42,213 nucleotides of DNA from [Streptosporangium] indianense (GCF_021474405.1 NZ_JAKEIO010000063.1:1-42213), one strand, 5' to 3'. Counted from the stretch's first letter, positions 30,601-38,619 are shown. Notes: generated by a model from the letters alone, not told the origin. Made by a program: numbers and translations.

Positions 30601-31562
30601 TGCGGGCCGAGGCCGCCGAGACGGTCGGCTCGGCGCAGCAGCACGCCGAGCGGATCCGCCGTGAGGCCGAGCGCGTCAAGACCGACGCGCAGGCGGAGGC
30701 GGAGCGGCTCGTCGGCACCGCGCGCGAGGAGGCCGACCGCACCCTGGACGGGGCCCGCAAGGACGCCAACAAGCGGCGCTCCGAGGCGGCCGAGCAGGTC
30801 GACAAGCTCATCGCGGAGACCACGGCCGAGGCGGACAAGCTGCTGACCGAGGCGCAGCAGCAGGCGCACAAGACCACCGCGGAGGCGGAGTCGCGGGCCG
30901 ACACCATGGTGGGCGCGGCGCGCAAGGAGGCCGACCGGCTGGTCTCCGAGGCGACGGTCGAGGGCAACTCCCTGGTGGAGAAGGCCCGTACGGACGCCGA
31001 CGAGCTGCTGGTCGGCGCGCGCCGGGACGCCACCCAGATAAGGGAGCGTGCCGAGGAGCTGCGCGACCGCATCACGTCCGAGATCGAGGAGCTGCACGAG
31101 CGGGCCCGCCGTGAGTCGGCCGAGACGATGAAGTCGGCGGGCGACCGCTGCGACGCGCTCGTCAAGGCGGCCGAGGAGCAGCTGGCGAAGGCGCAGGCCA
31201 AGGCGAAGGAGATCGTCTCGGAGGCCAACTCCGAGGCGGGCAAGGTCCGTATCGCCGCGGTGAAGAAGGCGGAGGGGCTGCTCAAGGAGGCCGAGCAGAA
31301 GAAGACCACGCTGGTCCGGGAGGCCGAGGAGCTCAAGGCCGAGGCGATCCGCGAGGCCAAGCGCACGGTCGAGGAGGGCAAGCGCGAGCTGGAGGTCCTG
31401 GTCCGCCGCCGCGAGGACATCAACGCCGAGATCTCCCGTGTCCAGGACGTCCTGGAGGCGTTGGAATCCTTCGAGGCACCCGCCGGCTCCAAGGACAACG
31501 GAGTCAAGGCGGGCGCGACGGTCGGCGCACCCCGATCGGGTGGCAAGTCCTCGGACGGCTAG
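27681..31562 (+). CDS. scy: Scy, polarisome coiled-coil scaffold
   Basis: 1293 aa. Scy organises the tip-growth complex with DivIVA and FilP in Streptomyces hyphae. The GTG start gives VRGYESQEREPAADVDHLSR, matching the S. coelicolor N-terminus as I recall it. After about 100 residues with heptad spacing the protein is an almost uninterrupted Ala/Glu/Arg-rich coiled coil to about residue 1255 (repeats of the type AEAERLRxEAxxxA). Family work describes a 51-residue period (four hendecads plus a heptad). No membrane segment is present. The biased composition makes long meaningless open frames on the other strand. The ribosome site is weak (GGGAC). filP follows 196 bp later. Confidence 0.95.
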   Translation: MRGYESQEREPAADVDHLSRFEAEMKRLKTEREKAIQHAEDLGYQVEVLRAKLHEARRTIMTRPSFEGGDIGWQAEQLLRNAQMQADQIRADADRELSEARAQTQRILQEHAEQAARLQAELHQEAVTRRQQLDQELSERRQTVESHVNENVAWAEQLRARTEQQARRLLEESRAEAEQALATARAEAERLATEARQRLTSAAEEARAEAEQILRRARTDAERLLNAASTQAQEATDHAEQLRTSSATESESARREAQELSKAAEQRMAEAEEALRKAQAESEKLVTEAKEAAAKALASAESANETRTRTAKEQVARLVEEATKEAENTKSEAEQIVADARAEAEKIVAEASEKARTLTAEETATQLSKAARTAEEVLTKASEDAKKTTRAAAEEAERIRSEAEAEADRLRAEAHDIAEQLKGAAKDDTKEYRAKTVELQEEARRLRGEAEQLRADAVDEGEKIRAEARKEAVAQIEEAAKSAEELLARAKADADELRTTAQADSEKVRTEAIERATTLRRQAEETLQRTRQEAERHREEVVEQAEALKEEAERAARELHEETERAMDARRAEAAEELTRLQTEAEERLTAAEQALSDAREEAARIRREAAEENERLRAEAAERIRTLQQQAEAEAERLRDEAAADASAARAEGEAVAVRLRSEAASEAERLKSEAHESADRVRAEAQAAAERLATEASETLAAAQEEANRRRREAEELLGSARQEADQERERAREQSEELLASARKRVEDAQTEAVRLVEEADRRATEMVSAAEQHAQQVRDSVAGLHEQAQEEITGLRSAAEHAADRTRREAQEEADRVRSDAYAERERASEDAGRLRREAHEETEAAKALAERTMSEAIAEAERIRADVAEHAQRVRTEASDAIAEAEQSASRTRADAREDANRIRSDAATQADTLISEARSEAERLTTETVQETDRLRMETVTEAERVRTEALSEAERVRSEAATEAERVRAEAAETVGSAQQHAERIRREAERVKTDAQAEAERLVGTAREEADRTLDGARKDANKRRSEAAEQVDKLIAETTAEADKLLTEAQQQAHKTTAEAESRADTMVGAARKEADRLVSEATVEGNSLVEKARTDADELLVGARRDATQIRERAEELRDRITSEIEELHERARRESAETMKSAGDRCDALVKAAEEQLAKAQAKAKEIVSEANSEAGKVRIAAVKKAEGLLKEAEQKKTTLVREAEELKAEAIREAKRTVEEGKRELEVLVRRREDINAEISRVQDVLEALESFEAPAGSKDNGVKAGATVGAPRSGGKSSDG

Positions 31563-31758
31563 CGCCTCCGGCCGGGCCGGGAAGCCCGATTCCGGGGGCC
31601 TCCGGGGGCTTTGACCAAGTTTTGGCAAGTGATCCGCCGCTTAGCCACTCAAAAGGGGTCTCATTTTCCAGATCAAACGCGCATCCGCTCGATGACACAC
31701 CGTTTCGGCCCCTAGGATTCCACCTATCACCTCACCGGTCTCATTCGACAGGAACCCC
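31563..31758 (+). promoter_or_regulatory. scy-filP intergenic region with filP promoter candidate
   Basis: This region is conspicuously A+T-richer than its flanks from 31610 to 31750. GATGAC (near 31691) followed after 16 bp by TAGGAT (near 31713) could be the filP promoter. The word ACCAAGTTTTGG at 31614-31625 is identical to the core of the palindrome at 10111-10127. A G+C-rich imperfect hairpin (CCGGGAAGCCCGATTCCGG) lies just after the scy stop. Confidence 0.45.
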
Positions 31759-32694
31759 ATGAGCGACACTTCCCCCTACGGCTTCGAGCTTGTGCGGCGT
31801 GGGTACGACCGCGCTCAGGTGGACGAACGTATCTCCAAGCTCGTCTCCGACCGTGACAGCGCTCTCTCCCGCATCACCGCTCTGGAAAAGCGCATCGAAG
31901 AGCTCCACCTCGAGACGCAGAACGCCCAGGCCCAGGTCACCGACGCCGAGCCGTCGTACGCGGGCCTCGGCGCACGCGTGGAGAAGATCCTCCGCCTCGC
32001 CGAGGAAGAGGCGAAGGACCTGCGCGAGGAGGCCCGGCGCGCGGCCGAGCAGCACCGCGAGCTGGCCGAGTCGGCCGCCCAGCAGGTGCGCAACGACGCC
32101 GAGTCGTACGCCGCCGAGCGCAAGGCGAAGGCCGAGGACGAGGGCCTGCGGATCGTCGAGAAGGCCAAGAGTGACGCGTCCCAGCTGCGGGCCGAGGCAC
32201 AGAAGGACGCGCAGTCCAAGCGTGAGGAGGCGGACGCCCTCTTCGAGGAGACCCGCGCCAAGGCCGCGCAGGCCGCCGCCGATTTCGAGACGAATCTGGC
32301 CAAGCGCCGGGAGCAGTCGGAGCGCGACCTGGCGTCCCGTCAGGCCAAGGCCGAGAAGCGCCTCGCCGAGATCGAGCACCGCGCCGAGCAGCTGCGCCTG
32401 GAGGCCGAGAAGCTGCGCACGGACGCCGAGCGCCGCGCCCGCCAGACGGTGGAGACGGCCCAGCGCCAGGCCGAGGACATCGTGGCCGACGCCAACGCCA
32501 AGGCCGACCGCATCCGTTCGGAATCCGAGCGGGAGCTCGCGGCCCTCACCAACCGCCGCGACAGCATCAACGCCCAGCTGACGAACGTCCGCGAGATGCT
32601 CGCGACGCTCACGGGCGCCGCGGTGGCCGCCGCCGGTACGCCGGCCGAGGACGAGCCGATCTCCCGTGGGGTCCCGGCTCAGCAGTCCCGGTAA
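31759..32694 (+). CDS. filP: FilP, intermediate-filament-like coiled-coil protein
   Basis: 311 aa, normal for FilP. It self-assembles into filaments that stiffen the hyphal wall behind the tip and interacts with DivIVA and Scy. The N-terminal YGFELVRRGYDRAQVDERIS resembles the DivIVA-type membrane/tip domain. Residues about 30-65 are a short coiled coil, followed by a hinge around PSYAGLG, then a long rod to about 285 ending LTNRRDSINAQLTNVREML. The same NRRDSINAQ/RREDINAEISRVQDVL ending occurs in Scy, showing common ancestry. ATG follows AGGAA. A hairpin terminator follows at 32725. Confidence 0.96.
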   Translation: MSDTSPYGFELVRRGYDRAQVDERISKLVSDRDSALSRITALEKRIEELHLETQNAQAQVTDAEPSYAGLGARVEKILRLAEEEAKDLREEARRAAEQHRELAESAAQQVRNDAESYAAERKAKAEDEGLRIVEKAKSDASQLRAEAQKDAQSKREEADALFEETRAKAAQAAADFETNLAKRREQSERDLASRQAKAEKRLAEIEHRAEQLRLEAEKLRTDAERRARQTVETAQRQAEDIVADANAKADRIRSESERELAALTNRRDSINAQLTNVREMLATLTGAAVAAAGTPAEDEPISRGVPAQQSR

Positions 32695-32724
32695 CACACG
32701 GGCATACGGAGGCTGAATCTCCGC

Positions 32725-32758
32725 AAAGCCCTCTGCCGCTCGGGTGGCAGGGGGCTTT
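32725..32758 (+). terminator. Hairpin terminator after filP
   Basis: 13-bp stem with one wobble pair: arms 32725-32737 (AAAGCCCTCTGCC) and 32746-32758, 8-nt loop, ending in TTTGT. It lies 31 bp after the filP stop. Its right arm overlaps the region expected for the -35 of the next gene. Confidence 0.8.
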
Positions 32759-32767
32759 GTCCCGTTC

Positions 32768-32773
32768 TAGCGT
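32768..32773 (+). promoter_or_regulatory. Candidate -10 element TAGCGT for leaderless ABC gene
   Basis: TAGCGT fits TANNNT and ends 7 bp before the ATG at 32781; no ribosome site is present. The same hexamer precedes nucS. Confidence 0.45.
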
Positions 32774-32780
32774 GGCGGGC

Positions 32781-33749
32781 ATGATTGAGCTGGAGGGGCT
32801 GACCAAGCGGTACGGCGAGAAGGTGGCGGTCAACAACCTGTCGTTCACCGTGAGACCGGGCATCGTCACCGGCTTCCTGGGGCCGAACGGGGCGGGCAAG
32901 TCGACGACCATGCGGATGATCCTGGGTCTCGACCACCCGACCGCGGGTGACGTCCGTATCGACGGCAAGCGCTACGAACAGCTCAAGGACCCGCTGACGT
33001 ACATCGGGGCCCTGCTGGAGGCCAAGGCCTGGCACGGCGGGCGTACCGCCTACAACCATCTGCTGTGCCTCGCGCAGAGCAACGGCATTCCGCGCAGCCG
33101 GGTGCGGGACGTGCTGGAGACGGTCGGTCTCACCGCGGTCGCCAAGAAGAAGACCAAGGGCTTCTCGATGGGCATGGGGCAGCGGCTCGGCATCGCGGCC
33201 GCGCTGCTCGGCGACCCGCGGATCCTGATGTTCGACGAGCCGGTCAACGGCCTCGACCCCGAGGGCATCCACTGGATCCGCACCCTGATGAAGTCGCTCG
33301 CGGCGCAGGGCCGGACGGTGTTCGTCTCCTCCCACCTGATGAGCGAGATGGCCCTGACGGCCGAGCACCTCGTCGTCATCGGGCAGGGCCGGCTCCTCGC
33401 GGACACCTCCATGGCCGACTTCATCGCGCGCAACTCACGGTCGTACGTCCGGGTCCGCAGTCCGCAGCGTGAGCGGCTGCTCGACGTGCTGCACCAGGCC
33501 GGGATCGTGGCGGTGGAGAGCGGCGGCGGGGTGCTGGAGGTGGACGGCGGCAAGGCGGAGCGGATCGGTGAGCTGGCGGCGCAGCACCGGCTCACGCTGC
33601 ACGAGCTGAGTCCGCAACAGGCGTCGCTGGAGGAGGCGTTCATGCAGCTGACGGCGGAGTCGGTGGAGTACCACGCGCACAGCGGTACGCACGCGACGAG
33701 CCCCGAACCACCGCGGCAGCAGTGGGGCGACGGATGGAAGAGGGGCTGA
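32781..33749 (+). CDS. ABC transporter ATP-binding protein (exporter pair 1)
   Basis: 322 aa. Walker A is GPNGAGKST (34-42), the signature FSMGMGQRLGIAAALLGD, Walker B ILMFDEPVNGLDPEG, and the switch histidine SSHLMSEMAL. A C-terminal domain of about 100 residues follows, as in ABC-2 drug or lantibiotic-type exporters. It is paired with the permease that starts 5 bp after its stop. The substrate is unknown. The start at ATG 32781 is chosen because MIELEGLTKRYG aligns with the second ATPase (MIEAVGLTKRYG). Confidence 0.93.
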   Translation: MIELEGLTKRYGEKVAVNNLSFTVRPGIVTGFLGPNGAGKSTTMRMILGLDHPTAGDVRIDGKRYEQLKDPLTYIGALLEAKAWHGGRTAYNHLLCLAQSNGIPRSRVRDVLETVGLTAVAKKKTKGFSMGMGQRLGIAAALLGDPRILMFDEPVNGLDPEGIHWIRTLMKSLAAQGRTVFVSSHLMSEMALTAEHLVVIGQGRLLADTSMADFIARNSRSYVRVRSPQRERLLDVLHQAGIVAVESGGGVLEVDGGKAERIGELAAQHRLTLHELSPQQASLEEAFMQLTAESVEYHAHSGTHATSPEPPRQQWGDGWKRG

Positions 33750-33753
33750 GGGC

Positions 33754-34524
33754 ATGGCGGTGACGCAGGTCGTCCGGTCGGAGTGGACCAAGATCCGGTC
33801 GGTGGCATCCACGGTGTGGACACTCTCGCTGGTGGTGGTCGTGACGGTCGCCCTCGGCATGCTGATCTCAGCGCTGTCGAAGAACGAGTTCGACTCGATG
33901 AACACGCAGGACCGGGCCGAGTTCGATCCGACGTTCATCAGTTTCGCGGGGATGAGTCTCGGTCAGCTCGCGATGATCGTGTTCGGTGTGCTGGTCGTGT
34001 CGAACGAGTACAGCACCGGCATGATCCGCACCTCGCTGGCCGCGGTGCCGCAGCGGGGGGCCTTCCTGTTCAGCAAGATCGCCGTGGCCAGTGGGCTCGC
34101 CCTGCTGGTCGGGCTCGTCACCAGCTTCGCCGCCTTCTTCCTCGGGCAGGCGATGCTGGGCTCGCACCGGGCGGAGATCGGCGACCCGGGGGTGCTGCGG
34201 GCCGTGCTCGGCGGGGGCCTCTACATGGCGCTGATCGCGATGTTCTCCATGGGTGTCGCCGCGATGCTGCGCTCGCCGATGCTGTCGCTGGGCATCCTGA
34301 TGCCGTTCTTCTTCCTGATCTCGAACATCCTGGGCAACGTCGACGCGACGAAGAAGGTCGGCCGGTTCCTTCCCGACCAGGCCGGCAGCAAGATCATGCA
34401 GGTGGTCACACCGATCGACGACGACACCCCGTACGGACCATGGGGCGGCCTCGGGATCATGGGGCTGTGGGTGCTCGCGGCGCTCGTCGGCGGCTATGTG
34501 CTGCTGAAGAAGCGGGACGCCTAG
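33754..34524 (+). CDS. ABC-2 type permease (exporter pair 1)
   Basis: 256 aa with six hydrophobic segments (e.g. VWTLSLVVVVTVALGMLIS, SLGQLAMIVFGVLVV, ALLVGLVTSFAAFFLG, ALIAMFSMGVAAML, LGILMPFFFLISNILG, GIMGLWVLAALVGGYVLL). The N-terminal SEWTKIRSVASTVWTL is a family signature shared with the second permease. EYSTGMIRTSLAAVPQRGAFLFSKI is the conserved ABC-2 cytoplasmic coupling segment. It forms the transporter with the preceding ATPase. Confidence 0.92.
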   Translation: MAVTQVVRSEWTKIRSVASTVWTLSLVVVVTVALGMLISALSKNEFDSMNTQDRAEFDPTFISFAGMSLGQLAMIVFGVLVVSNEYSTGMIRTSLAAVPQRGAFLFSKIAVASGLALLVGLVTSFAAFFLGQAMLGSHRAEIGDPGVLRAVLGGGLYMALIAMFSMGVAAMLRSPMLSLGILMPFFFLISNILGNVDATKKVGRFLPDQAGSKIMQVVTPIDDDTPYGPWGGLGIMGLWVLAALVGGYVLLKKRDA

Positions 34525-34646
34525 GAGGGCCTGGCCGGGCTGAGCTTTTACCTGCTCTTGGGTGGAACCGTCAGCTCCTCGATATCCTCCTAACCCTTAC
34601 GGGGGCGTGTGCCCCGCTGTCCTGAACCTTGCGATGGGTGCGGAGC

Positions 34647-36032
34647 ATGATCGAAGCAGTCGGCCTGACGAAGCGCTACGGCGACAAGACCGCTGTGTAC
34701 AACCTTTCCTTCCAGGTGCGGCCCGGGGCCGTCACCGGCTTCCTCGGGCCCAACGGCTCGGGCAAGTCGACGACGATGCGCATGATCGTCGGCTTGGACA
34801 ACCCGACGGCCGGGCAGGTGACGATCGGCGGCTATCCGTACCGCAGGCTGCCCAACGCCGCCCGTCAGGTCGGCGCCCTGCTGGACGCCAAGGCGGTGCA
34901 CGGCGGCCGCTCCGCCCGCAACCACCTGCTGTCCCTGGCCCAGCTCTCGGGCATCCCGGCCCGGCGGGTGGACGAGGTGCTCGGGGTCGTCGGTCTGCAG
35001 GACGTGGCCAAGAAGCGGTCCAAGGGCTTCTCCCTCGGCATGGGGCAGCGGCTCGGCATCGCCGCGGCGCTGCTCGGCGACCCGCAGGTGCTGCTGTTCG
35101 ACGAGCCGGTCAACGGCCTCGACCCCGAGGGCATCCTCTGGGTGCGCAACCTGATGAAGGCGCTGGCGGCGGAGGGCCGCACCGTCTTCGTCTCCTCCCA
35201 CCTGATGAGCGAGATGGCCCTGACGGCCGACCACCTCATCGTCATCGGGCGCGGTCAGCTGCTCGCCGACATGAGCGTCACCGCCTTCATCTCGGCGAAC
35301 TCCGCGGACTTCGCACGGGTGCGCACGCCCGACACCGAGCCGCAACAGCGCGAGAAGCTGTCGGCCGCGCTCACCGAGTCCGGCGGGCACGTGCTGCCCG
35401 AGCAGGACGGCGCGCTGCGCGTGACGGGGCTGGCCCTGCCGCGCATCAGCGACATCGCGCACGACCACGGCGTACGGCTGTGGGAACTGTCGCCGCACCA
35501 GGCCTCCCTGGAGGAGGCGTACATGCGGATGACGCAGGGCGCCGTCGACTACCGCTCGACCATCGACCAGAAGGAAGGGCTCCAGCAGCCGCTGCCGCCC
35601 GGCGCGCAGCCGCCTATGCCGGTGCCCGGGCAGGGCCAGCCGGGCTGGTACGCCCCGCCGCCGCCCCAGCAGGGCGGGCAGCCGTTCGCGCCCCAGGGCG
35701 CGCCGGGTCAGGCGCCGGCAGGCCCCTACGGCTCGGCCCATGGCGCCTCCGGCCCGGGCACGGCCAACCCCTACGCCCAGCCCGCGCCGCAGACGCCCCC
35801 GGCGCCCCAGGACGCTCCGCAGGCCGCCCCGGGCCAGACGCCCGCAGCCGCCCCGCCCGCACCTCAGAGCGCTCCGCAGTCCACACCCCAGCCGGCTGCC
35901 CCGCCCGCGCCCCAGAGCGCTCCGCAGTCCACGCCGCAGCCGGCCGCCGCGCCCGCGCCGCCCGGCGCCGCGCCGTCCGCGCCCGACGCCGCCCCGACTC
36001 CCGACCTGACCAAGCCCGAGGACGCCCGATGA
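34647..36032 (+). CDS. ABC transporter ATP-binding protein with Pro/Gln-rich tail (exporter pair 2)
   Basis: 461 aa. The ATPase core (1-310) is paralogous to the first ATPase: Walker A GPNGSGKST, FSLGMGQRLGIAAALLGD, LLFDEPVNGLDPEG and SSHLMSEMAL. After TIDQKEGLQQPL a roughly 145-residue tail rich in Pro, Gln and Ala follows (repeats such as PPAPQSAPQSTPQPA twice), which is unusual for an ABC ATPase and absent from the first copy. The start at ATG 34647 sits 1 nt after CGGAG, a poor spacing; an upstream start is possible but would not align. The stop overlaps the permease ATG (ATGA). Confidence 0.92.
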   Translation: MIEAVGLTKRYGDKTAVYNLSFQVRPGAVTGFLGPNGSGKSTTMRMIVGLDNPTAGQVTIGGYPYRRLPNAARQVGALLDAKAVHGGRSARNHLLSLAQLSGIPARRVDEVLGVVGLQDVAKKRSKGFSLGMGQRLGIAAALLGDPQVLLFDEPVNGLDPEGILWVRNLMKALAAEGRTVFVSSHLMSEMALTADHLIVIGRGQLLADMSVTAFISANSADFARVRTPDTEPQQREKLSAALTESGGHVLPEQDGALRVTGLALPRISDIAHDHGVRLWELSPHQASLEEAYMRMTQGAVDYRSTIDQKEGLQQPLPPGAQPPMPVPGQGQPGWYAPPPPQQGGQPFAPQGAPGQAPAGPYGSAHGASGPGTANPYAQPAPQTPPAPQDAPQAAPGQTPAAAPPAPQSAPQSTPQPAAPPAPQSAPQSTPQPAAAPAPPGAAPSAPDAAPTPDLTKPEDAR

Positions 36033-36901
36033 GCAGCCCCCAGTCCCAGATGCCGCAGGCCGCGCCCGCCTGGCAGGCGGCGCCCGGCACCTCGTTCCCC
36101 TCCGGCTACACCTCGCCGATCCCGGTCGTGCGCACGCACCTCGGGCACGCCGTCGCGTCCGAGTGGACGAAGATCCGGTCGGTACGCTCCACCCTGTGGA
36201 CCCTCGGGGTGTTCGTCCTGCTCGTCATCGGGATCGGCACGCTGACCGGCGTGGTGGTGGCCGAGTCCGACCCGGCCCTGGACGGCGAGAGCCCCCTCGG
36301 CCTGGGCTTCTTCGGGCTGCTGCTGGGCAGCATGTGCATCATCACGCTGGGCGTGCTGACCACGGCCTCGGAGTACGGCACCGGCATGATCCGCACCACG
36401 ATGGTCGCGTGCCCGAGCCGTGGCCGGGTGCTGACGGCGAAGGCCGTGGTGTTCTTCCTGACGGCGTTCGTCGTGACGCTGGTGTCCGCGTCGCTCGTCG
36501 CCTTCCTGCACGTGGCGATGCTGGAGGGCGACGGCGCCAAGTCCCCCTCCGGCGGCGAGTGGCTCAAGGGCACGGTCGGCATCTCGCTCTACATCGCGCT
36601 GCTGGGTCTGCTCTCGCTCCTGGTCGGCTCGATGATCCGGCACTCGGCGGGCGCCATCACCATCATGATCGGTGCCGTCCTGGCCCCGCTGGTGATCGCC
36701 CTGTTCATGTTCTCGGAGTCCCTCCAGGACGTGCGCGACGCCCTGTTCGAGTACTCGATCCCCAACCAGCTCAGCGTCTTCTACGCCAACTCCCTCAGCT
36801 CCTCCGGCCCGTCCGGCTGGGACCCGCTGTGGATCATCCTCGGCGTCACGGCCGTCGCGTTCGCCGGCGCCTTCCTGCTGCAGGAGAAGCGGGACGTCTG
36901 A
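36029..36901 (+). CDS. ABC-2 type permease (exporter pair 2)
   Basis: 290 aa. The N-terminal extension of about 45 residues (SSPQSQMPQAAPAWQAAPGT) is Pro/Ala/Gln-rich like the partner ATPase tail. SEWTKIRSVRSTLWTL, six hydrophobic segments and EYGTGMIRTTMVACPSRGRVLTAK follow; the last is the coupling helix region matching the first permease. Translation is coupled to the ATPase by ATGA. It ends 6 bp from the convergent next gene. Confidence 0.92.
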   Translation: MSSPQSQMPQAAPAWQAAPGTSFPSGYTSPIPVVRTHLGHAVASEWTKIRSVRSTLWTLGVFVLLVIGIGTLTGVVVAESDPALDGESPLGLGFFGLLLGSMCIITLGVLTTASEYGTGMIRTTMVACPSRGRVLTAKAVVFFLTAFVVTLVSASLVAFLHVAMLEGDGAKSPSGGEWLKGTVGISLYIALLGLLSLLVGSMIRHSAGAITIMIGAVLAPLVIALFMFSESLQDVRDALFEYSIPNQLSVFYANSLSSSGPSGWDPLWIILGVTAVAFAGAFLLQEKRDV

Positions 36902-36907
36902 GCCCGG

Positions 36908-37240
36908 TCAGAACCTCGGCGCGTTACGGGACCGCTGCACCCCCGGGGTGCGGCGGTCCCGCGCGTTCCAGCAGGCCTTGTGCCAGTGCCGCCGGTCGTC
37001 GACGCCCGCGTGCTCCGACCAGGCCACCACGTGCGGCACCCCGTCGGGGATCAGCTGGTCGCAGCCCGGGCAGCGGTAGGACTTGCCCTGCGCGCTCGCG
37101 CCGGCCACGTGCCGCACGCTCCAGTTCTCGCCCTGCCAGTTCTCCGAGGACTGCCAGCCGCCGTAGCGGCCGGGCCGGTCGTCCTCGGCGCTCCGGCCGA
37201 ACGAAGCGGCGCCCTTGGGTCGGTTGCGACGCGGGGACAC
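36908..37240 (-). CDS. Small zinc-ribbon-like protein
   Basis: 110 aa. A disordered basic N-terminus (MSPRRNRPKGAASFGR) is followed by CPGCDQLIPDGVPHVVAW and RRHWHKACW: a CxxC plus H/H-x-x-x-C pattern consistent with one zinc site. Older annotations of the S. coelicolor relative called it ATP/GTP-binding, but I see no P-loop. Start: GTG 37240 with GAGAGGTG a few nt upstream. Convergent with the exporter operon (6-bp gap, no terminator). Function unknown. Confidence 0.82.
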   Translation of the reverse strand: MSPRRNRPKGAASFGRSAEDDRPGRYGGWQSSENWQGENWSVRHVAGASAQGKSYRCPGCDQLIPDGVPHVVAWSEHAGVDDRRHWHKACWNARDRRTPGVQRSRNAPRF

Positions 37241-37506
37241 GGGACACCTCTCGGGGCTATACAGGGAGCACGGGCCGCGTCCAGCCTACGCGGCGCGCAC
37301 AGGGGTACGCGTACGGCGCGGACCGCCCTCGGTGTCTCGCCGTCCGGCGTGCCCGACCCCTTGGTCCTCAGCTCCCGGCCGTCGGCGGAACGACCCATTC
37401 TGCAGACAATCCGCAAAATACTCCGCCCGGCCGTGTCCTCGGCACGTGTCAGACGGTTATGCGCTGTGGGGGAGCTCCGTGTCGGAGCCAAGGAAGCAGG
37501 AAAGCA

Positions 37507-38535
37507 ATGCGCGTTGGAAGTTTCGTGTTGGCGGCCCAGTTCCCCGGCCAGGGGGAGGGAGAGGCGCTGCACCGCGCGGTCCGCTCGGCCGAGGTGGCCG
37601 AGGAGGCCGGGCTCGATACGGTCTGGCTGGCCGAGCACCACTTCGTGCCGTACGGCACATGTCCGTCCGCCATCACCCTGGCCGCCCTACTGCTGGGCCG
37701 CACCCGGCGCATCCGGGTCGGTACGGCGGTCAGTGTGCTGCCCACGGTCCACCCGGTGGCCCTCGGCGAACAGGCGGCGCTGCTGCACCACACGAGCGAC
37801 GGCCGCTTCACGCTCGGTGTCGGGCGCGGCGGCCCCTGGGTCGACCTGGAGGTGTTCGGCGCGGGTCTGGAGGCGTACGAGCAGGGGTTCCCGGAGTCCC
37901 TGGAGCTTCTGGTGCGCTGGCTGCGCGAGCCGTCCGTGGCGGCCGGCGGGGAGCGCTTCCGCTTCCGTGAAGTCCCGGTCGTGCCACGGCCGTCGGAGGC
38001 CCTGACGGAGGGCCCGGGACCCGAGGTCGTCGTCGCCTGCACCTCACCGGCCAGCGTGCGGCTGGCCGCCGAGCGGGGTCTGCCGATGCTGCTCGGGATG
38101 CACGTGGGGGACGAGGAGAAGGCCGAGATGGTCGCGCTGTGGCGGCAGCACGCGCGGGCCGGCGGCCGGTCCCCGGAGGAGATCCTGGGCGCGTCCCATG
38201 TGTCGGCCGGCGTCTGCCAGATCGCGGACCGGCGGGTCGACGCGGCGGAGACGTTGATGAAGGCGATGCCCGGCTGGCTGAAGCAGGGCCTGGAGGCGCA
38301 CGTCACGGTCGACGGGCGCTCGCGCCGGATGCGCGACCCGCTGGCCTACACCGAACTGCTCTGCGGGCTGCACCCGGTGGGCACCCCGCGGCTGTGCGCG
38401 GACCGGCTGGCGGCGACCAGTGAGCGGACCGGCATCTCGCGCTTCGCGCTGCTCGTCGAGGGGTCCGGGGATCTGGCGGCGACCGAGGAGAACGTGCGGC
38501 GGCTGGGAGCCGAGGTGCTCCCCCAACTCGTCTGA
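37507..38535 (+). CDS. LLM-class flavin-dependent oxidoreductase
   Basis: 342 aa. A luciferase-like TIM barrel: MRVGSFVLAAQFPGQGEGEA, LDTVWLAEHHFVPYGTCPS (the luciferase-type AEHHF motif), IRVGTAVSVLPTVHPV and FTLGVGRGGPWVDLEVFG. It uses FMN or F420; I cannot tell which. The substrate is unknown. The ATG at 37507 follows GCAGGAAAG. Monocistronic; the 266 bp upstream contain no gene and only an A+T-richer patch near 37400 (ATCCGCAAAATACTC). Confidence 0.9.
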   Translation: MRVGSFVLAAQFPGQGEGEALHRAVRSAEVAEEAGLDTVWLAEHHFVPYGTCPSAITLAALLLGRTRRIRVGTAVSVLPTVHPVALGEQAALLHHTSDGRFTLGVGRGGPWVDLEVFGAGLEAYEQGFPESLELLVRWLREPSVAAGGERFRFREVPVVPRPSEALTEGPGPEVVVACTSPASVRLAAERGLPMLLGMHVGDEEKAEMVALWRQHARAGGRSPEEILGASHVSAGVCQIADRRVDAAETLMKAMPGWLKQGLEAHVTVDGRSRRMRDPLAYTELLCGLHPVGTPRLCADRLAATSERTGISRFALLVEGSGDLAATEENVRRLGAEVLPQLV

Positions 38536-38556
38536 GAGGGCTGTGACTTCCTGGGG

Positions 38557-38606
38557 GCTTGCCGCTCCGGTACAGAACTGCACCTCCCGCGTACGGAGCG
38601 GCAAGC
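38557..38606. terminator. Bidirectional hairpin between convergent genes
   Basis: A perfect 13-bp inverted repeat GCTTGCCGCTCCG (38557-38569) / 38594-38606, extendable by 3 bp across a one-base bulge, with a loop of about 17 nt. It lies between the oxidoreductase (+) and the SCO5389-family gene (-). Confidence 0.75.
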
Positions 38607-38619
38607 AAGTGGCGCCGCG

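Noticed and set aside
31440..31456. CCAGGACGTCCTGG palindrome inside scy and other GGACGTCC words in coding regions
   Set aside because: Within coding sequence and lacking the A+T-rich arms of the icmA operator; expected at this base composition.
27177..31628. A 1483-residue open frame antisense to scy (and similar long frames opposite filP and icmA)
   Set aside because: It arises from the Ala/Glu/Arg codon bias of the coiled coil read backwards. It yields Leu/Gly/Arg low-complexity protein with no start signal or family, and the plus strand encodes a well-known protein.
36902..36907. Missing terminator between the second exporter operon and the zinc-ribbon gene
   Set aside because: A 6-bp convergent gap is common in Streptomyces, and no hairpin could be confidently assigned inside the coding ends.
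36163..37506. In-frame extension upstream of the LLM oxidoreductase
   Set aside because: The extension is out-of-frame ABC permease sequence and intergenic DNA; the family starts at MRVGSFVLAAQF with a good ribosome site.
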